Numbered from the stretch's first letter, positions 36,238 to 45,391 are shown. The stretch: DNA of 64,000 nucleotides from Alloalcanivorax xiamenensis (GCF_009846745.1 NZ_AQPF01000016.1:16529-80528); one strand, 5' to 3'. Notes: generated by a model not told the origin, from the sequence alone. Program-made: numbers and translations.

Positions 36238-36999
36238 ATGTTCGACCGTACCCGTCTGTGGTTGGAAAACCGACGTTTGGCCCGTTTGCCGGTGACCCGG
36301 GAACAATGGGAGCACGCCATTGCTGATTGGGCACCAGCGCGACGTTACCAGGGGGAGCGGCGCGAGCGATTGTTCCAACAGACGCTGCGCTTCCTGCTGC
36401 GCAAGGAGTTTCGGGGCGGCGGTGATTTCCAGGTGACGCCGGCCATGCAACTGAAGATCGCCACCATGGCGGTGGTGATGATCATGGGGCTGGACCTGGA
36501 CTGGTACGACGGCTGGTACACGGTGATTGTCTACGAGGACGCCTTTGTCACGCCCGGCGACGAGATGGACGAGTTCGGCATCGTTCACAGTGAGGGGAGG
36601 GTGCTGGCCGGGGAAGCCTGGGACCGGGGACCGGTGCTGCTGTCCTGGCAGGATGTGCAGGCGGCGGCGTCGGAGCCGGGCTTCAATGTGGTGCTGCACG
36701 AGATGGCGCACAAACTGGATATGCGCAATGGCGCGGCCAACGGCGCGCCGCCACTGCATCACGGCATGGACGCCCGGGTCTGGCACGACACCTTCACTCG
36801 CGCCTGGAGCGCGCTGGAAAACGCCGAGCGGGAGGGGGAGCCCTTTCTCGATCCCTACGCCCTGCAGGATCCGGGAGAGTTTTTCGCGGTCATCACGGAA
36901 AGTTTTTTCGAAACGCCGGAGCCCCTCGAACAGATCCTGCCGGAGGTCTATGGCCAGTTGACTCTGTTCTACCGGCAGGACCCGCTGCGCGGCCGCTGA
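36238..36999 (+). CDS. mtfA: MtfA-family zinc-dependent peptidase
   Basis: A 253-residue cytosolic metalloprotein. MtfA in E. coli binds the repressor Mlc (DgsA) and so modulates the glucose phosphotransferase system, and has aminopeptidase activity. The zinc motif is HEMAH (His154, Glu155, His158) in NVVLHEMAHKLDMRNGAANG. DPYALQDPGEFFAVITESFF is the conserved C-terminal helix. No Mlc or PTS genes lie nearby. Confidence 0.93.
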   Translation: MFDRTRLWLENRRLARLPVTREQWEHAIADWAPARRYQGERRERLFQQTLRFLLRKEFRGGGDFQVTPAMQLKIATMAVVMIMGLDLDWYDGWYTVIVYEDAFVTPGDEMDEFGIVHSEGRVLAGEAWDRGPVLLSWQDVQAAASEPGFNVVLHEMAHKLDMRNGAANGAPPLHHGMDARVWHDTFTRAWSALENAEREGEPFLDPYALQDPGEFFAVITESFFETPEPLEQILPEVYGQLTLFYRQDPLRGR

Positions 37000-37186
37000 C
37001 CCCGTTTTACAACCCTTTACCACCGCGACCCCAGGGAATTCGCGGGCCTGTGAAATTTTTCCTCCTTTTCTATTGAACGGCCGCGCCGTTAGCCCTATCA
37101 CAATATTGAAACCCCCGGGTCATTACCGGGTCACAAACCGGTCCGGTCCCGGGGCGCTCATTACAGGCGAGAGAAAGGAGTCACGC

Positions 37187-38317
37187 TTGAGAGTCGTCGA
37201 TACCACGTTGTTTTACGCGCAGTCCAGCGGCGGGGTACACACCTATGTGGACAGCAAGCGCAAGGGACTGTTGGCCAGGGACATCGAACACAAGGTGGTG
37301 TACCCGGGGGCGGAGACAGTGCTGCAGGGTGATTTGATTCAACTGCCGGCGCTCAACCTGCCAATGGCGCCGGGTTTCCGCTTTCCCACCCGGGTCGGGC
37401 TGTGGAGTCATATTATCGCCGGCCTGCAACCGGACCTGATAGAGGCCGGCGACCCCTACACACCGGCCTGGTCGGCCCGCCAGGCAGCGCGCTTGCTGGA
37501 CGTGCCGGCGGTGGCCTTTTACCACTCCGATTTGATCACGCTTCTGCACAACCGCATCAGTCCGATACTGGACGGGGCCTCCCGTGCCTACGTCAGAAAG
37601 CTTTACGACGGCTTCGATCTGGTGCTCAGCCCGTCCCGGGTGATGGCCGAACGGCTGTGGGACTGTGGTCTGCACAATGTGGAAATCCAGCCGTTGGGCG
37701 TGGACGCTCACGTTTTTCATCCCAACCGGGCCGACCCGTTGGCTCGGGCGCGTCTGGGGCTCGGCGAACACGAGCGTTTATTGGTGTTCGCCGGTCGCGG
37801 CTCCCAGGAGAAGCATCTGCCAGTGTTGTTCGATGCCATGCGGAAGCTGGGCTCCGGTTATCACCTGTTGCTGATCGGTACCGGAGCGCAGCCGGAGGCA
37901 CCGGGTAACACCACGGTATTCGAGGGGTTTCTGCCGGCGACGGAAGTGGCGGCCTGGCTGGCGTCGTCGGATGTGCTGCTGCACGCCGGGGATCAGGAAA
38001 CCTTCGGGCTGGTCGCGCTCGAGGCCATGGCCTCCGGAATCCCGGTGATCTGTGCCGATGGCGGTGCCTTGCCGGAAGTGGTGCCGGAGGAGTGTGGAAT
38101 AAGAGTGCCGCCCCATGACGGGGAGGCCATGGCGGCGGCGGTGCGGGCCCTGTTCGGGGAACTTGACCCGGTAGCCATGGGTGAGCGAGCGCGACGCCAC
38201 GTGGAGGTGGAGCACGGTTGGGACAAGGTGGTGGACAGTCTGGTGCGCCATTACCAGCGACTGGTTGGCGCCCGTCCTGAAACACGGATATCGGAGCACC
38301 ATGGCCCACAAACCTGA
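37187..38317 (+). CDS. GT4-family glycosyltransferase
   Basis: A GT-B glycosyltransferase of 376 residues. The start is TTG at 37187 with AAGGAG 7 nt upstream (LRVVDTTLFYAQSSGGVHTY); an in-frame ATG at 37073 lacks a site and is not family-like. The donor-binding region holds LLVFAGRGSQEKHLPVLFDA and DQETFGLVALEAMASGIPVI with the EX7E motif. It is first in a three-gene operon with a DUF2334 protein (17-bp overlap) and a flippase-like membrane protein, so it probably builds a glycolipid or envelope glycan. Confidence 0.9.
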   Translation: MRVVDTTLFYAQSSGGVHTYVDSKRKGLLARDIEHKVVYPGAETVLQGDLIQLPALNLPMAPGFRFPTRVGLWSHIIAGLQPDLIEAGDPYTPAWSARQAARLLDVPAVAFYHSDLITLLHNRISPILDGASRAYVRKLYDGFDLVLSPSRVMAERLWDCGLHNVEIQPLGVDAHVFHPNRADPLARARLGLGEHERLLVFAGRGSQEKHLPVLFDAMRKLGSGYHLLLIGTGAQPEAPGNTTVFEGFLPATEVAAWLASSDVLLHAGDQETFGLVALEAMASGIPVICADGGALPEVVPEECGIRVPPHDGEAMAAAVRALFGELDPVAMGERARRHVEVEHGWDKVVDSLVRHYQRLVGARPETRISEHHGPQT

Positions 38318-39074
38318 CCACCAGCCGGACAGCGCCTTTCTGCTATCGCTGCACGATGTGTGTCCGGCCACCTGGCCGGATTATCAGCCGTTGCTGCGCG
38401 CCCTTGAGCGCCACCCGCGGATTCCGCTGACTTTGCTGGTGGTGCCGGACTTCCATGGCGGCGGGGGCTTTATCGAGGACAAGCGGTTTTGTCAGGCACT
38501 GGAACAGCGCCGCCGGCGTGGTGACGAACTGGTACTGCATGGCTACTACCACCATGACGACAGTCCCCCTCCGGCGACGCCGGGGGACTGGGTGCGCCGG
38601 CGTTTGTTGACGCATGAAGGTGAGTTCGCGGCCCTGGACCGGCGAGCGGCGGCGGTGCGAATACAGCGGGGGTTGGCGATGTTTCATCAGCTCGGTTGGT
38701 GGTCCCGTGGCTTCGTGCCTCCGGGTTGGATGACCAGCGCTGGTTCACGCGCCGCCATCGCCGAAGCCGGGTTCGCTTATTGGACGGATCGGGACGGTTT
38801 CCATTATCCCGCCAGCGACCTGTTTCTGCCGACGCCAACGCTGGTGTGGTCAGCCCGATCACCATGGCGGCGCGGGCTGTTCCAGGGCGTCAATCGGATG
38901 CGCGAGTGGATGCATCATGCTTCACCGGTATTGCGCTTGGCGGTGCACCCAGTGGACATGCGCCATTCACGTTCACGGCGCGCCTGGATCGCCGCCATTG
39001 AGCGGCTGGCCGGATGTCGCCGGGCGTTGACCAAATCCCAATGGATTGACGAACTGACCGGGGAGGCCCCGTGA
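38301..39074 (+). CDS. DUF2334 polysaccharide-deacetylase-like protein
   Basis: A 257-residue NodB-fold relative. The first metal ligand region is FLLSLHDVCPATWPDY; ELVLHGYYHHDD holds the second His cluster; GFVPPGWMTSAGSRAAIAEA and LRLAVHPVDMRHS follow the deacetylase order. There is no signal peptide, so it likely acts on a cytosolic or inner-leaflet sugar lipid made by the preceding glycosyltransferase. It overlaps both neighbours, so translation is coupled. Confidence 0.85.
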   Translation: MAHKPDHQPDSAFLLSLHDVCPATWPDYQPLLRALERHPRIPLTLLVVPDFHGGGGFIEDKRFCQALEQRRRRGDELVLHGYYHHDDSPPPATPGDWVRRRLLTHEGEFAALDRRAAAVRIQRGLAMFHQLGWWSRGFVPPGWMTSAGSRAAIAEAGFAYWTDRDGFHYPASDLFLPTPTLVWSARSPWRRGLFQGVNRMREWMHHASPVLRLAVHPVDMRHSRSRRAWIAAIERLAGCRRALTKSQWIDELTGEAP

Positions 39075-40066
39075 GGCGCCGCTGGTGGCTGTTGCTCCTG
39101 GCCCTGGGATTGGGGGCGCTGGTGCCGCTGGTGCTGGGGGGCGCGGGTGCCTTTCATGGGTTGACGCATATTCCGGCGGCCTGGTTGCTGCTGATGGTGG
39201 CGATGATCTTCCTGTGCTGGAACCTCAATGCCTGGCGATTGCGCATTATGCTGGCGGATCGCGCCGAGGGCCTGGGCCACGGCGGTGCTCTCGCCACGGT
39301 GATGGCCACTGAATGCGCGCTCAATGCCACCCCCGGCGGCAGTGGCGCGCCCTTTACGCTGGTGGCGCTATTGCGTCGTTATCAGGTGACACCGGCCACC
39401 GCCACGGCGGTGTTCGCGGTGGATCAGATCACTGACCTGGTGGTGTTTCTGGTACTGCTGCCGACGGTGGCTCTGTACGGGCTGAGCCGTTATCTGGATC
39501 TTGAGGGCTGGTGGCAACTGGCATTGCCGATGGTATTGCTGGGTCTGGCACTGCTGCTGTGTTGGGCGGTGGCGAACCGGTTCAGTGATATCCTGCGCTT
39601 CACCGACCCCTGGCTGGAACGCTGGCAGGTGCCGTTGCGGCGGCGGCGTGCCCTGGCCCGCGCGTTGCTGCGCTTTCGCCAGAGCATGGCGGAAACCCTG
39701 CGAGTGCCGCGCCGCCGTTTGATGGCGCTGTTCGGCCTGTGCCTGACGCACTGGCTGCTGCGGTATTCGGTGATCTATCTCACTGTGCTGGCATTGGGTA
39801 AGCATGTGGATTGGGTATACGGTTTTTTTGTGCAGATGATGGCGATGGGGGCGGGTTACCTGACTCTGCTACCCGGTGGCGCCGGCGGAGCGGAGGTGGC
39901 CGGTGCCGCTTTGCTGGCCCCCTGGCTGGGAACCATGACCACCGCCACGGTGTTGCTGGTGTGGCGGTTCATGACCTTTTATCTGTATCTACTGGTCGGT
40001 GGCGGCTGTCTTCTGGCACTGGCTGGCCGCGAAGCCACGGCGATGCTTGGCCACGGGGAGCGCTGA
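39071..40066 (+). CDS. Lysylphosphatidylglycerol synthase-type (UPF0104) membrane protein
   Basis: Integral membrane protein of 331 residues with about eight helices, starting at GTG that overlaps the DUF2334 stop by 4 bp. Motifs MATECALNATPGGSGAPFTL and AVDQITDLVVFLVLL, and MMAMGAGYLTLLPGGAGGAE are typical of the transmembrane family PF03706, found in MprF flippases and in stand-alone forms thought to move glycolipids. It is the last gene of the envelope trio. Confidence 0.85.
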   Translation: MRRRWWLLLLALGLGALVPLVLGGAGAFHGLTHIPAAWLLLMVAMIFLCWNLNAWRLRIMLADRAEGLGHGGALATVMATECALNATPGGSGAPFTLVALLRRYQVTPATATAVFAVDQITDLVVFLVLLPTVALYGLSRYLDLEGWWQLALPMVLLGLALLLCWAVANRFSDILRFTDPWLERWQVPLRRRRALARALLRFRQSMAETLRVPRRRLMALFGLCLTHWLLRYSVIYLTVLALGKHVDWVYGFFVQMMAMGAGYLTLLPGGAGGAEVAGAALLAPWLGTMTTATVLLVWRFMTFYLYLLVGGGCLLALAGREATAMLGHGER

Positions 40067-40067
40067 T

Positions 40068-40089
40068 TTATGTGATTGACGTCACATTT
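40068..40089 (+). promoter_or_regulatory. CRP/Vfr-type binding site
   Basis: TGTGATTGACGTCACA (40071-40086) exactly fits the CRP core TGTGA-N6-TCACA and has T/A-rich flanks. It starts 2 bp after the membrane-protein stop codon and is centred about 76 bp upstream of the lipoprotein hydrolase start. Likely cAMP-dependent control of that gene. Confidence 0.65.
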
Positions 40090-40154
40090 TAATCCGTGCT
40101 CTATTCAGGGCGGGAATGACCAAAACCAAATAACAACACAATAAGGATTTCAGT

Positions 40155-41657
40155 ATGCCAGCCACCCCCAGTGTGACGGGCCGGGCCCGTTTGTCAGGTG
40201 TGTTGCTGCTTGCCGCCAGCCTGATGATGGTGTCCGGCTGTGCCCGGCTTTTTCCCAAACCCCAATATGATCAGAACGACCCCAAACGGTTGCACCATAT
40301 CGGCAGCGACCTCAACGGAGCCTATGATCCGTATTCACATCAGCAGGCCAACTTCAAATCCATGGACCGGTTCCAGGCCGAGCGTCGCGGCGCTGTCGTG
40401 GCCGGGGCGGGGAACCGTAATCTGTACGCCCGCTATCAAGCACTGCTTGATGACATTGAAGCAAAAATGCTGGAGCGAGCCCGGCAGGAAAAAGGGCGGG
40501 GCGGTGACACTCTAAAGGTGTTGTTGTTCTTCCATGGCGGCCTTAATCACCCCAGTTATAACGACGAACGCCTGGACCGTTATCTGGCGGAGATGGAGTG
40601 TGACGGTTTCTATCCACTCTATGTCAGTTGGCGCTCCGGTGCCTTTGTCTCGTTCTGGGACCGCTTCACCTCGGTGCGTAACGGTGGCGTTGCCCGTGGT
40701 CCGATGGCCCCGGTGCGAGGCACGGTTTATACCCTGAGCGACACCTTGAGCGGTCTGGTGAAATTTCCGGAAACCGGTTGGGACGTGACCGCCAACAGCA
40801 TCGCCGCCGCTGACGCGAGACAGCGCGGCATGGATCGGGACCGGCCCGACTACCAGGACGATGAGGCCCTGTACTGGCCGGAGAGCGAGCCCTATTCCTT
40901 CCTGGACCAGACGCTGTATCGCACCGGGCAGGTGGTGCCGGGCGTGGTCCGTCTGGTGACCACGCCGGCGGTGCAGGGCCTGGGGACACCGGCCTGGAGC
41001 ATGATGCTGCGGCGCACCAAGCATCTGACCACCATGGAAGCGGACGTGCTTGGCTACAACGAGGACTATTGTGGTGACGATTGCGCGGTGGAAGGCAATG
41101 GCGTGGTGGCGGTGCTGGCACGGCGTCTTGATGAGCTGAACCGGCGGTTACCGGCGGGTATGACCATGGAAATCACATTGGTGGGGCACAGCATGGGCGC
41201 CATCGTCGCCAACGAGTTGGTGTCCCTGTACCCGCAACTGCCGTATAAAACCATCATCCACATGGGCGCCGCCGACAGCAGCCGCAACTGGATCGACAAA
41301 ACCTATCCCTGGCTGAAAGCCCACGCGGACGATCCGAAGGTGGCGTTCTATAATCTGGTTCTGCATCCCACCAGTGAAGAACGGGAAGTGCGCGGCTATT
41401 TCCTGATTCCCAACGGCAGTTTGCTGGTGTGGCTGGATGATATGCTGACGCAACCGGATCACATGCTGGATCGCCGCTCCGGCCGCTGGACCAACGCCCG
41501 TCATCTGCTGCCGTTCTACCGTGATGCCGGCAACGCCTACCTGAAAGTGTTTCCCGCCAACGACGACAGCGTGCCGCGGAATCACGGCGATTTCGGCAAG
41601 TTCCGTTATTGGCGGGAGGACTTCTATTGGGGACGGGAGCAGGAACGAGCCGGTTAA
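40155..41657 (+). CDS. Putative lipoprotein alpha/beta-hydrolase
   Basis: A 500-residue exported lipoprotein. The signal ends in a lipobox (LLLAASLMMVSGC, lipidated Cys about 29). The body contains VLLFFHGGLNHPSYNDERLD (oxyanion region) and the nucleophile elbow LVGHSMGAIVANEL with Ser about 346; a late His (PRNHGDFGKF) could complete the triad. The residue after the Cys is Ala, compatible with outer-membrane sorting. It looks like a lipase/esterase of uncharacterised specificity. Monocistronic behind a CRP-type site. Confidence 0.8.
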   Translation: MPATPSVTGRARLSGVLLLAASLMMVSGCARLFPKPQYDQNDPKRLHHIGSDLNGAYDPYSHQQANFKSMDRFQAERRGAVVAGAGNRNLYARYQALLDDIEAKMLERARQEKGRGGDTLKVLLFFHGGLNHPSYNDERLDRYLAEMECDGFYPLYVSWRSGAFVSFWDRFTSVRNGGVARGPMAPVRGTVYTLSDTLSGLVKFPETGWDVTANSIAAADARQRGMDRDRPDYQDDEALYWPESEPYSFLDQTLYRTGQVVPGVVRLVTTPAVQGLGTPAWSMMLRRTKHLTTMEADVLGYNEDYCGDDCAVEGNGVVAVLARRLDELNRRLPAGMTMEITLVGHSMGAIVANELVSLYPQLPYKTIIHMGAADSSRNWIDKTYPWLKAHADDPKVAFYNLVLHPTSEEREVRGYFLIPNGSLLVWLDDMLTQPDHMLDRRSGRWTNARHLLPFYRDAGNAYLKVFPANDDSVPRNHGDFGKFRYWREDFYWGREQERAG

Positions 41658-41702
41658 AAGCCGGGAGCGATTTTAAAGGTGATGGTCGCGGCGCGAAAAC
41701 TT

Positions 41703-42040
41703 CCCTCCATCAGGGACGCTGGGCTGCGTTATACCTTTGCGGGAACGTCGTGAAGCAGGGTCCCGCAAAGGTATAACGCAGCCCAGCTTCGAGGTGACGG
41801 GCAAGCATTGGTGTTCTTAACAAGCCTCTCAGCGGCGACGATGGAAGAGATGGAGCGATCTCCTCATTCCGCAAGGTTCGTCGTGCTTGGGACCCCAGAT
41901 GTTGGGATTCACTCGAAGCGGATCTGTACGGGGGGCTTCCGGGACCCTGTTTGACAGGGACGTCAAACCGGGAGCCTACAAGGATGTATTCACGGCGTTC
42001 CCGGAAGCCCCCCGTACAGATCCGCGTCTCTGATGGAGGG
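41703..42040. repeat. 338-bp nested inverted-repeat block
   Basis: Outer arms CCCTCCATCAGGGACGC (41703-41719) and its complement (42024-42040, one mismatch). Inside are two perfect 27-bp stems: 41718-41744/41761-41787 (begins GCTGGGCTGCGTTATACC) and 41918-41944/41999-42025 (begins GCGGATCTGTACGGGGGG). The second loop holds CCCTGTTTGACAGGG and GGAGCCTACAAGGATGTATT, reminiscent of REP-like repeats seen in other gammaproteobacteria. No open frame fits. It occupies most of the 492-bp gap between the lipoprotein hydrolase and the sulfatase. Confidence 0.8.
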
Positions 42041-42072
42041 CAATCCCATTTTGCTCTGATATCACGGCGAAT

Positions 42073-42108
42073 AAAAAAAACGGTCCCATGCCGTTTCACA
42101 TGGGACCG
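42073..42108 (-). terminator. Distal Rho-independent terminator of the sulfatase gene
   Basis: Stem CGGTCCCATG...CATGGGACCG with an 8-nt loop, followed on the minus strand by eight T residues (AAAAAAAA at 42073-42080). A textbook terminator, second in tandem. Confidence 0.88.
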
Positions 42109-42112
42109 CCAT

Positions 42113-42139
42113 AAAAAGCACCGCGGGGGAGCCGCGGTG
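42113..42139 (-). terminator. Proximal Rho-independent terminator of the sulfatase gene
   Basis: Stem CACCGCGG...CCGCGGTG (42119-42126/42132-42139) followed on the minus strand by TTTTT. It stands 11 bp after the sulfatase stop codon; tandem with the terminator at 42073-42108. Confidence 0.85.
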
Positions 42140-42149
42140 TTGTTCTCCG

Positions 42150-43832
42150 TCAAAGTCGGTAAAGAAAGGTCGGGCCGGGGAATTCCTGGCCTTCGTCCTT
42201 GCCAATTTCGGCGGCCACCAATTGGTTGGTTTTTTCGTTCATGGCCATCAGCAGAGGCTTTACCTTCTCCGGGTCGGCCGCGAGATTGTTGAGCTCATCC
42301 GGATCGGTATGAGTGTCATACAACTCCAGATCGTTATGCGCTCGCAGCGTTTCCCAGTCCGTCGGCGTGTGATGGCTGTCGGGACTGAAATAGCGCGCGA
42401 ACTTATAGCGGCCGTCGTGCACCCCCCTATGAAGGCCCCGATTACCCAATTCGGGGCCCAGGCGCAGTTGCTTGAAAAAGTCGGCGAGCATGGCCATGGG
42501 GGTGATCTCATCCCCTTCTTTGGCCAGCCGCCGGGTGGCTTCCGGATCGGTATAAAGCAGCACGCCATAGGCGAACAGCACGCCCCGATCGTCTCGTTCG
42601 GTGGTTTTGCCGTTGAGCGCCGGGCTCAGGTCCACTCCCGGCGTATCGCTCTTGTGTTTGCCCGCGCTGGCGAGCCCCACCAGGGTGGGCAGCAGATCCA
42701 CGGTGCTGCCGAGATTGTCCACCCGGCGTCCGCCCCGCACATCCGGATGACGGATGATCAGGGGAACGCGGCTGTTCTCCTTGTAGATCAACGGGCCCTT
42801 TTGGCGCAGTCCCTGGGCGCCGGCCATTTCGCCGTGGTCAGCGGTATAGACGATGATGGTGTTGTCCCATTGGCCACTGACCTTAAGGGCCCGCAGTACG
42901 TGTTCCACCTGGCGGGACACATCACGGATGCAGTTGAAGTAGTAGCTTTGGTTGGCGCGCCAGGCGGCCTCGTCCTGTTTATCGATGCGGCCATAAATGG
43001 CGTCGAGGACCTGGGCGTAGGAGCGGTGGCACCAGGGCTTGTCCATCAGGTTGGCGTGATGGAAGGAACGCGGCAGCGGAATATGGCGCCAGTCCGCCTC
43101 GTATACAGGGTCGTTGGGCGGCGGCCGCAGCGGTGCCATGAAGTCCGGATTGACTCGTGATTGTTCCTGTCGCGCGCCGCTGGAGAAGAACATGATGTCG
43201 TGGGGATTGACGAAGTTCACCGCCAGCATCCATGGCTTGTCCAACTGGTGGCTGCGCCGGGCCAGCCAGTGGCTGGCCAGATAACCCTGCCATACCGAGC
43301 CGTGCACATCGCCGGTTAGGTTGTAGTCATGAAAGCCATGTTCCTCCAGGGCCTTGTCGCGGCTGGGGTAGCTGCCATAGAGCAAACCCGGGCCGTCCTC
43401 GATGTCGGATAAATGCCACTTGCCCTTGTAGGCGGTGTGATAGCCCATTTCCTGAAAGAAGTGGCCAACCGTGGGCAGGTCCGGATTCAGCGTGGGGAAC
43501 GGCGGCGCATGCAGGTTGGCGGTCATGCCGGTGCGCATGGTGTGCTGCCCGGTGTACATCACCGAACGTGACGGAGAACACGGCGAGGTGTTCACATGAT
43601 ATTGGTTGAAGCCCACGCCCTCGGCGAGCAGGGTCCGATGCGCCGGCAGATCCAGCTCCGCCGGCAGATCCATCCAGGAGCGTTCCTGGTCCGATACCAG
43701 CAGCAGTACATTAAGCGGCCGGTCACCGCCGGTCGGCGAGGGAGCGCGGGCGCCGGCGGGGCGGCTGACTCCCAGCGCGGCGGCCCCCAAGGCCAGGTGT
43801 TTGAGAACGGTGCGCCGATCCGGTCCGGTCAT
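42150..43832 (-). CDS. Tat-exported type I sulfatase
   Basis: A 560-residue arylsulfatase-family enzyme. A twin-arginine-like leader (DRRTVLKHLALGAAALGVSR) suggests folded export. The formylglycine motif is NTSPCSPSRSVMYTGQH with Cys85 in the CxPSR context, so it needs formylglycine-generating enzyme. Metal and substrate segments are NVLLLVSDQE, YKGKWHLSD and IVYTADHGEMAGAQG. It likely hydrolyses an organic sulfate ester or a phosphonate/choline-type ester. Divergent from a LysR gene that may control it. Confidence 0.9.
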   Translation of the reverse strand: MTGPDRRTVLKHLALGAAALGVSRPAGARAPSPTGGDRPLNVLLLVSDQERSWMDLPAELDLPAHRTLLAEGVGFNQYHVNTSPCSPSRSVMYTGQHTMRTGMTANLHAPPFPTLNPDLPTVGHFFQEMGYHTAYKGKWHLSDIEDGPGLLYGSYPSRDKALEEHGFHDYNLTGDVHGSVWQGYLASHWLARRSHQLDKPWMLAVNFVNPHDIMFFSSGARQEQSRVNPDFMAPLRPPPNDPVYEADWRHIPLPRSFHHANLMDKPWCHRSYAQVLDAIYGRIDKQDEAAWRANQSYYFNCIRDVSRQVEHVLRALKVSGQWDNTIIVYTADHGEMAGAQGLRQKGPLIYKENSRVPLIIRHPDVRGGRRVDNLGSTVDLLPTLVGLASAGKHKSDTPGVDLSPALNGKTTERDDRGVLFAYGVLLYTDPEATRRLAKEGDEITPMAMLADFFKQLRLGPELGNRGLHRGVHDGRYKFARYFSPDSHHTPTDWETLRAHNDLELYDTHTDPDELNNLAADPEKVKPLLMAMNEKTNQLVAAEIGKDEGQEFPGPTFLYRL

Positions 43833-43904
43833 GATGTGCCCTGTTATTGGTTATTGGATGACCGGAGTATGCCGGGATCATTGATAAACAGGGTGAATAA
43901 ATCC

Positions 43905-43923
43905 ATTCTTGTTATTTATGAAT
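43905..43923. promoter_or_regulatory. Possible LysR box in the sulfatase/LysR divergent promoter
   Basis: ATTC-N11-GAAT dyad in the 128-bp AT-rich gap between the sulfatase and lysR genes. It fits the T-N11-A shape of LysR-type sites, but short dyads are common. Confidence 0.4.
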
Positions 43924-43960
43924 CTTCCAAGATGGCCGGATAACAATAAGGAGAACGACG

Positions 43961-44893
43961 ATGTGGCCCCTGCAACAGCTGGTTCAATTCCGGGCGGTGT
44001 ACGAGCACGACAGCCTGTCGGCGGCGGCGCGTGCCCTGGGGATGTCACAACCGGCCCTGAGCCACAGTCTCGGTAAGCTGGAAGCGCGTCTCGGCGGTGC
44101 TCTGTTCCAACGACACACGCGCTCCCTGCGCCCCACCGACCTGGCCCGGGCGTTGTACAAGCAGGCGGGCAGGGTGCTCGACGAAGTGGCCGGCCTGGAT
44201 CTGCTGGTGACCCGTTTCCACGAAGGACGCAGTGGCGTGGTGCGGATCGGTTGCGGGCCCTTCGCGCCGGACATTCTGGGGCAGAGTCTGGCGGGACCGT
44301 TACGTCGTGAGGGCAGTAGTATCCGGCTGGACCTGCATGCGGATCAGTTTGATGCCTTGCAGGAAGGCCTTTATGCCTACCGGTACGACTTCCTGGTCTA
44401 TGATCGCCCGCAACTGGAGACCCTGGCGGATCAGGCCGACACCGTGGTTCAGCCGTTACGTCATTTGCCGTTGAGGGCGGTGGCGCCGGCGGCCTGGGTT
44501 CGCGAGCAGAAAGCGCCGGTCACCGAGGATCCGGTCGCGGCACAGGCGTTCATGGCCCGCATGCCCTGGGCATTGCCCAGGGTGCCGGTTGACTATCGTC
44601 AGCGGTTGGCGCCCTGGTTCCAGACCTTGTTGGAACAACGTAAGGGCGCTGAATATCAGATGGCGGCGATCAGTTCCTGTCTGGCATTGTGCCGGGCCGG
44701 CCAGGCGGTGACGGTGGCGCCGGATTTGCTGATCGAGGCGGATATCGCCTCGGGGCATCTGGTGACCCTGCCTCTGGACACCGGTGTACGGGTGGATGTC
44801 AGTGCCTGCCGGCTGCGCTCACATCCATTGTCCGACGCGGCGGCGCGGGTCTGGCAACTGTTGGTCAAAAGCGGCGATTCTCCCTGGCGTTAG
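43961..44893 (+). CDS. LysR-family regulator, probable sulfatase regulator
   Basis: A 310-residue LysR protein. The helix-turn-helix is QFRAVYEHDSLSAAARALGM, SQPALSHSLGKLEARLGGAL; the effector domain starts at RSGVVRIGCGPFAPDILGQS. AAGGAG precedes the ATG. Divergent orientation to the sulfatase suggests it controls that gene; the inducer is unknown. Confidence 0.9.
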   Translation: MWPLQQLVQFRAVYEHDSLSAAARALGMSQPALSHSLGKLEARLGGALFQRHTRSLRPTDLARALYKQAGRVLDEVAGLDLLVTRFHEGRSGVVRIGCGPFAPDILGQSLAGPLRREGSSIRLDLHADQFDALQEGLYAYRYDFLVYDRPQLETLADQADTVVQPLRHLPLRAVAPAAWVREQKAPVTEDPVAAQAFMARMPWALPRVPVDYRQRLAPWFQTLLEQRKGAEYQMAAISSCLALCRAGQAVTVAPDLLIEADIASGHLVTLPLDTGVRVDVSACRLRSHPLSDAAARVWQLLVKSGDSPWR

Positions 44894-44920
44894 CTGTCTG
44901 CCCAGAGCTCGACTCCGGCC

Positions 44921-45340
44921 TCAACCGGCGGGCGGTGGACTGCGCACGATGGTGCCCTGGGCTGCCACGCACAGCTTGCGCTGCTCCCCGCGGCAATCGT
45001 AGATGTCGCAACGGACCACGGCCTGATTACGGCCGGCGTGAATCACCGAGGCCTCCGCCAGCAGGGTGTCGCCGCCGGCGGGGCGCAGGTAGTTGATCTT
45101 GAATTCCGAGGAAAACACCAAGGGTTCCAGGACCGTGCCGCCGGCGAATGCCAGCGCGTTATCGGCCAGATAGCTCAGGACGCCGCCGTGGACGAAGCCA
45201 TATTGTTGACGCAGATCGTCCTTGACCCGCAGGCGCAGAACCGCTTTCTCGCGCTGGTATTCCAGTAACTCCGTTCCCAACAGGGTGCTGAAGGCTTGCT
45301 CGGCCAGGACCTGCCGGGCTTGCTGCAAAGACGCGTGCAT
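44921..45340 (-). CDS. PaaI-type hot-dog thioesterase
   Basis: A 139-residue single hot-dog acyl-CoA thioesterase. The family core is YGFVHGGVLSYLADNALAFA, with HGG and the catalytic Asp region, then FKINYLRPAGGDTLLAEASV. It probably hydrolyses aromatic or short-chain acyl-CoAs. It lies divergent from a TetR gene, sharing a palindromic operator, so is likely repressed by it. Confidence 0.88.
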   Translation of the reverse strand: MHASLQQARQVLAEQAFSTLLGTELLEYQREKAVLRLRVKDDLRQQYGFVHGGVLSYLADNALAFAGGTVLEPLVFSSEFKINYLRPAGGDTLLAEASVIHAGRNQAVVRCDIYDCRGEQRKLCVAAQGTIVRSPPPAG

Positions 45341-45391
45341 GGAGAGAAACTCCCTGGTTTGGGGTACCGCCGGAATAGCGGCACCAGAAAC

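Noticed and set aside
41718..42025. A tRNA or pair of tRNAs in the hairpin block
   Set aside because: The stems are 27 bp and perfect, with no anticodon or T-loop signature.
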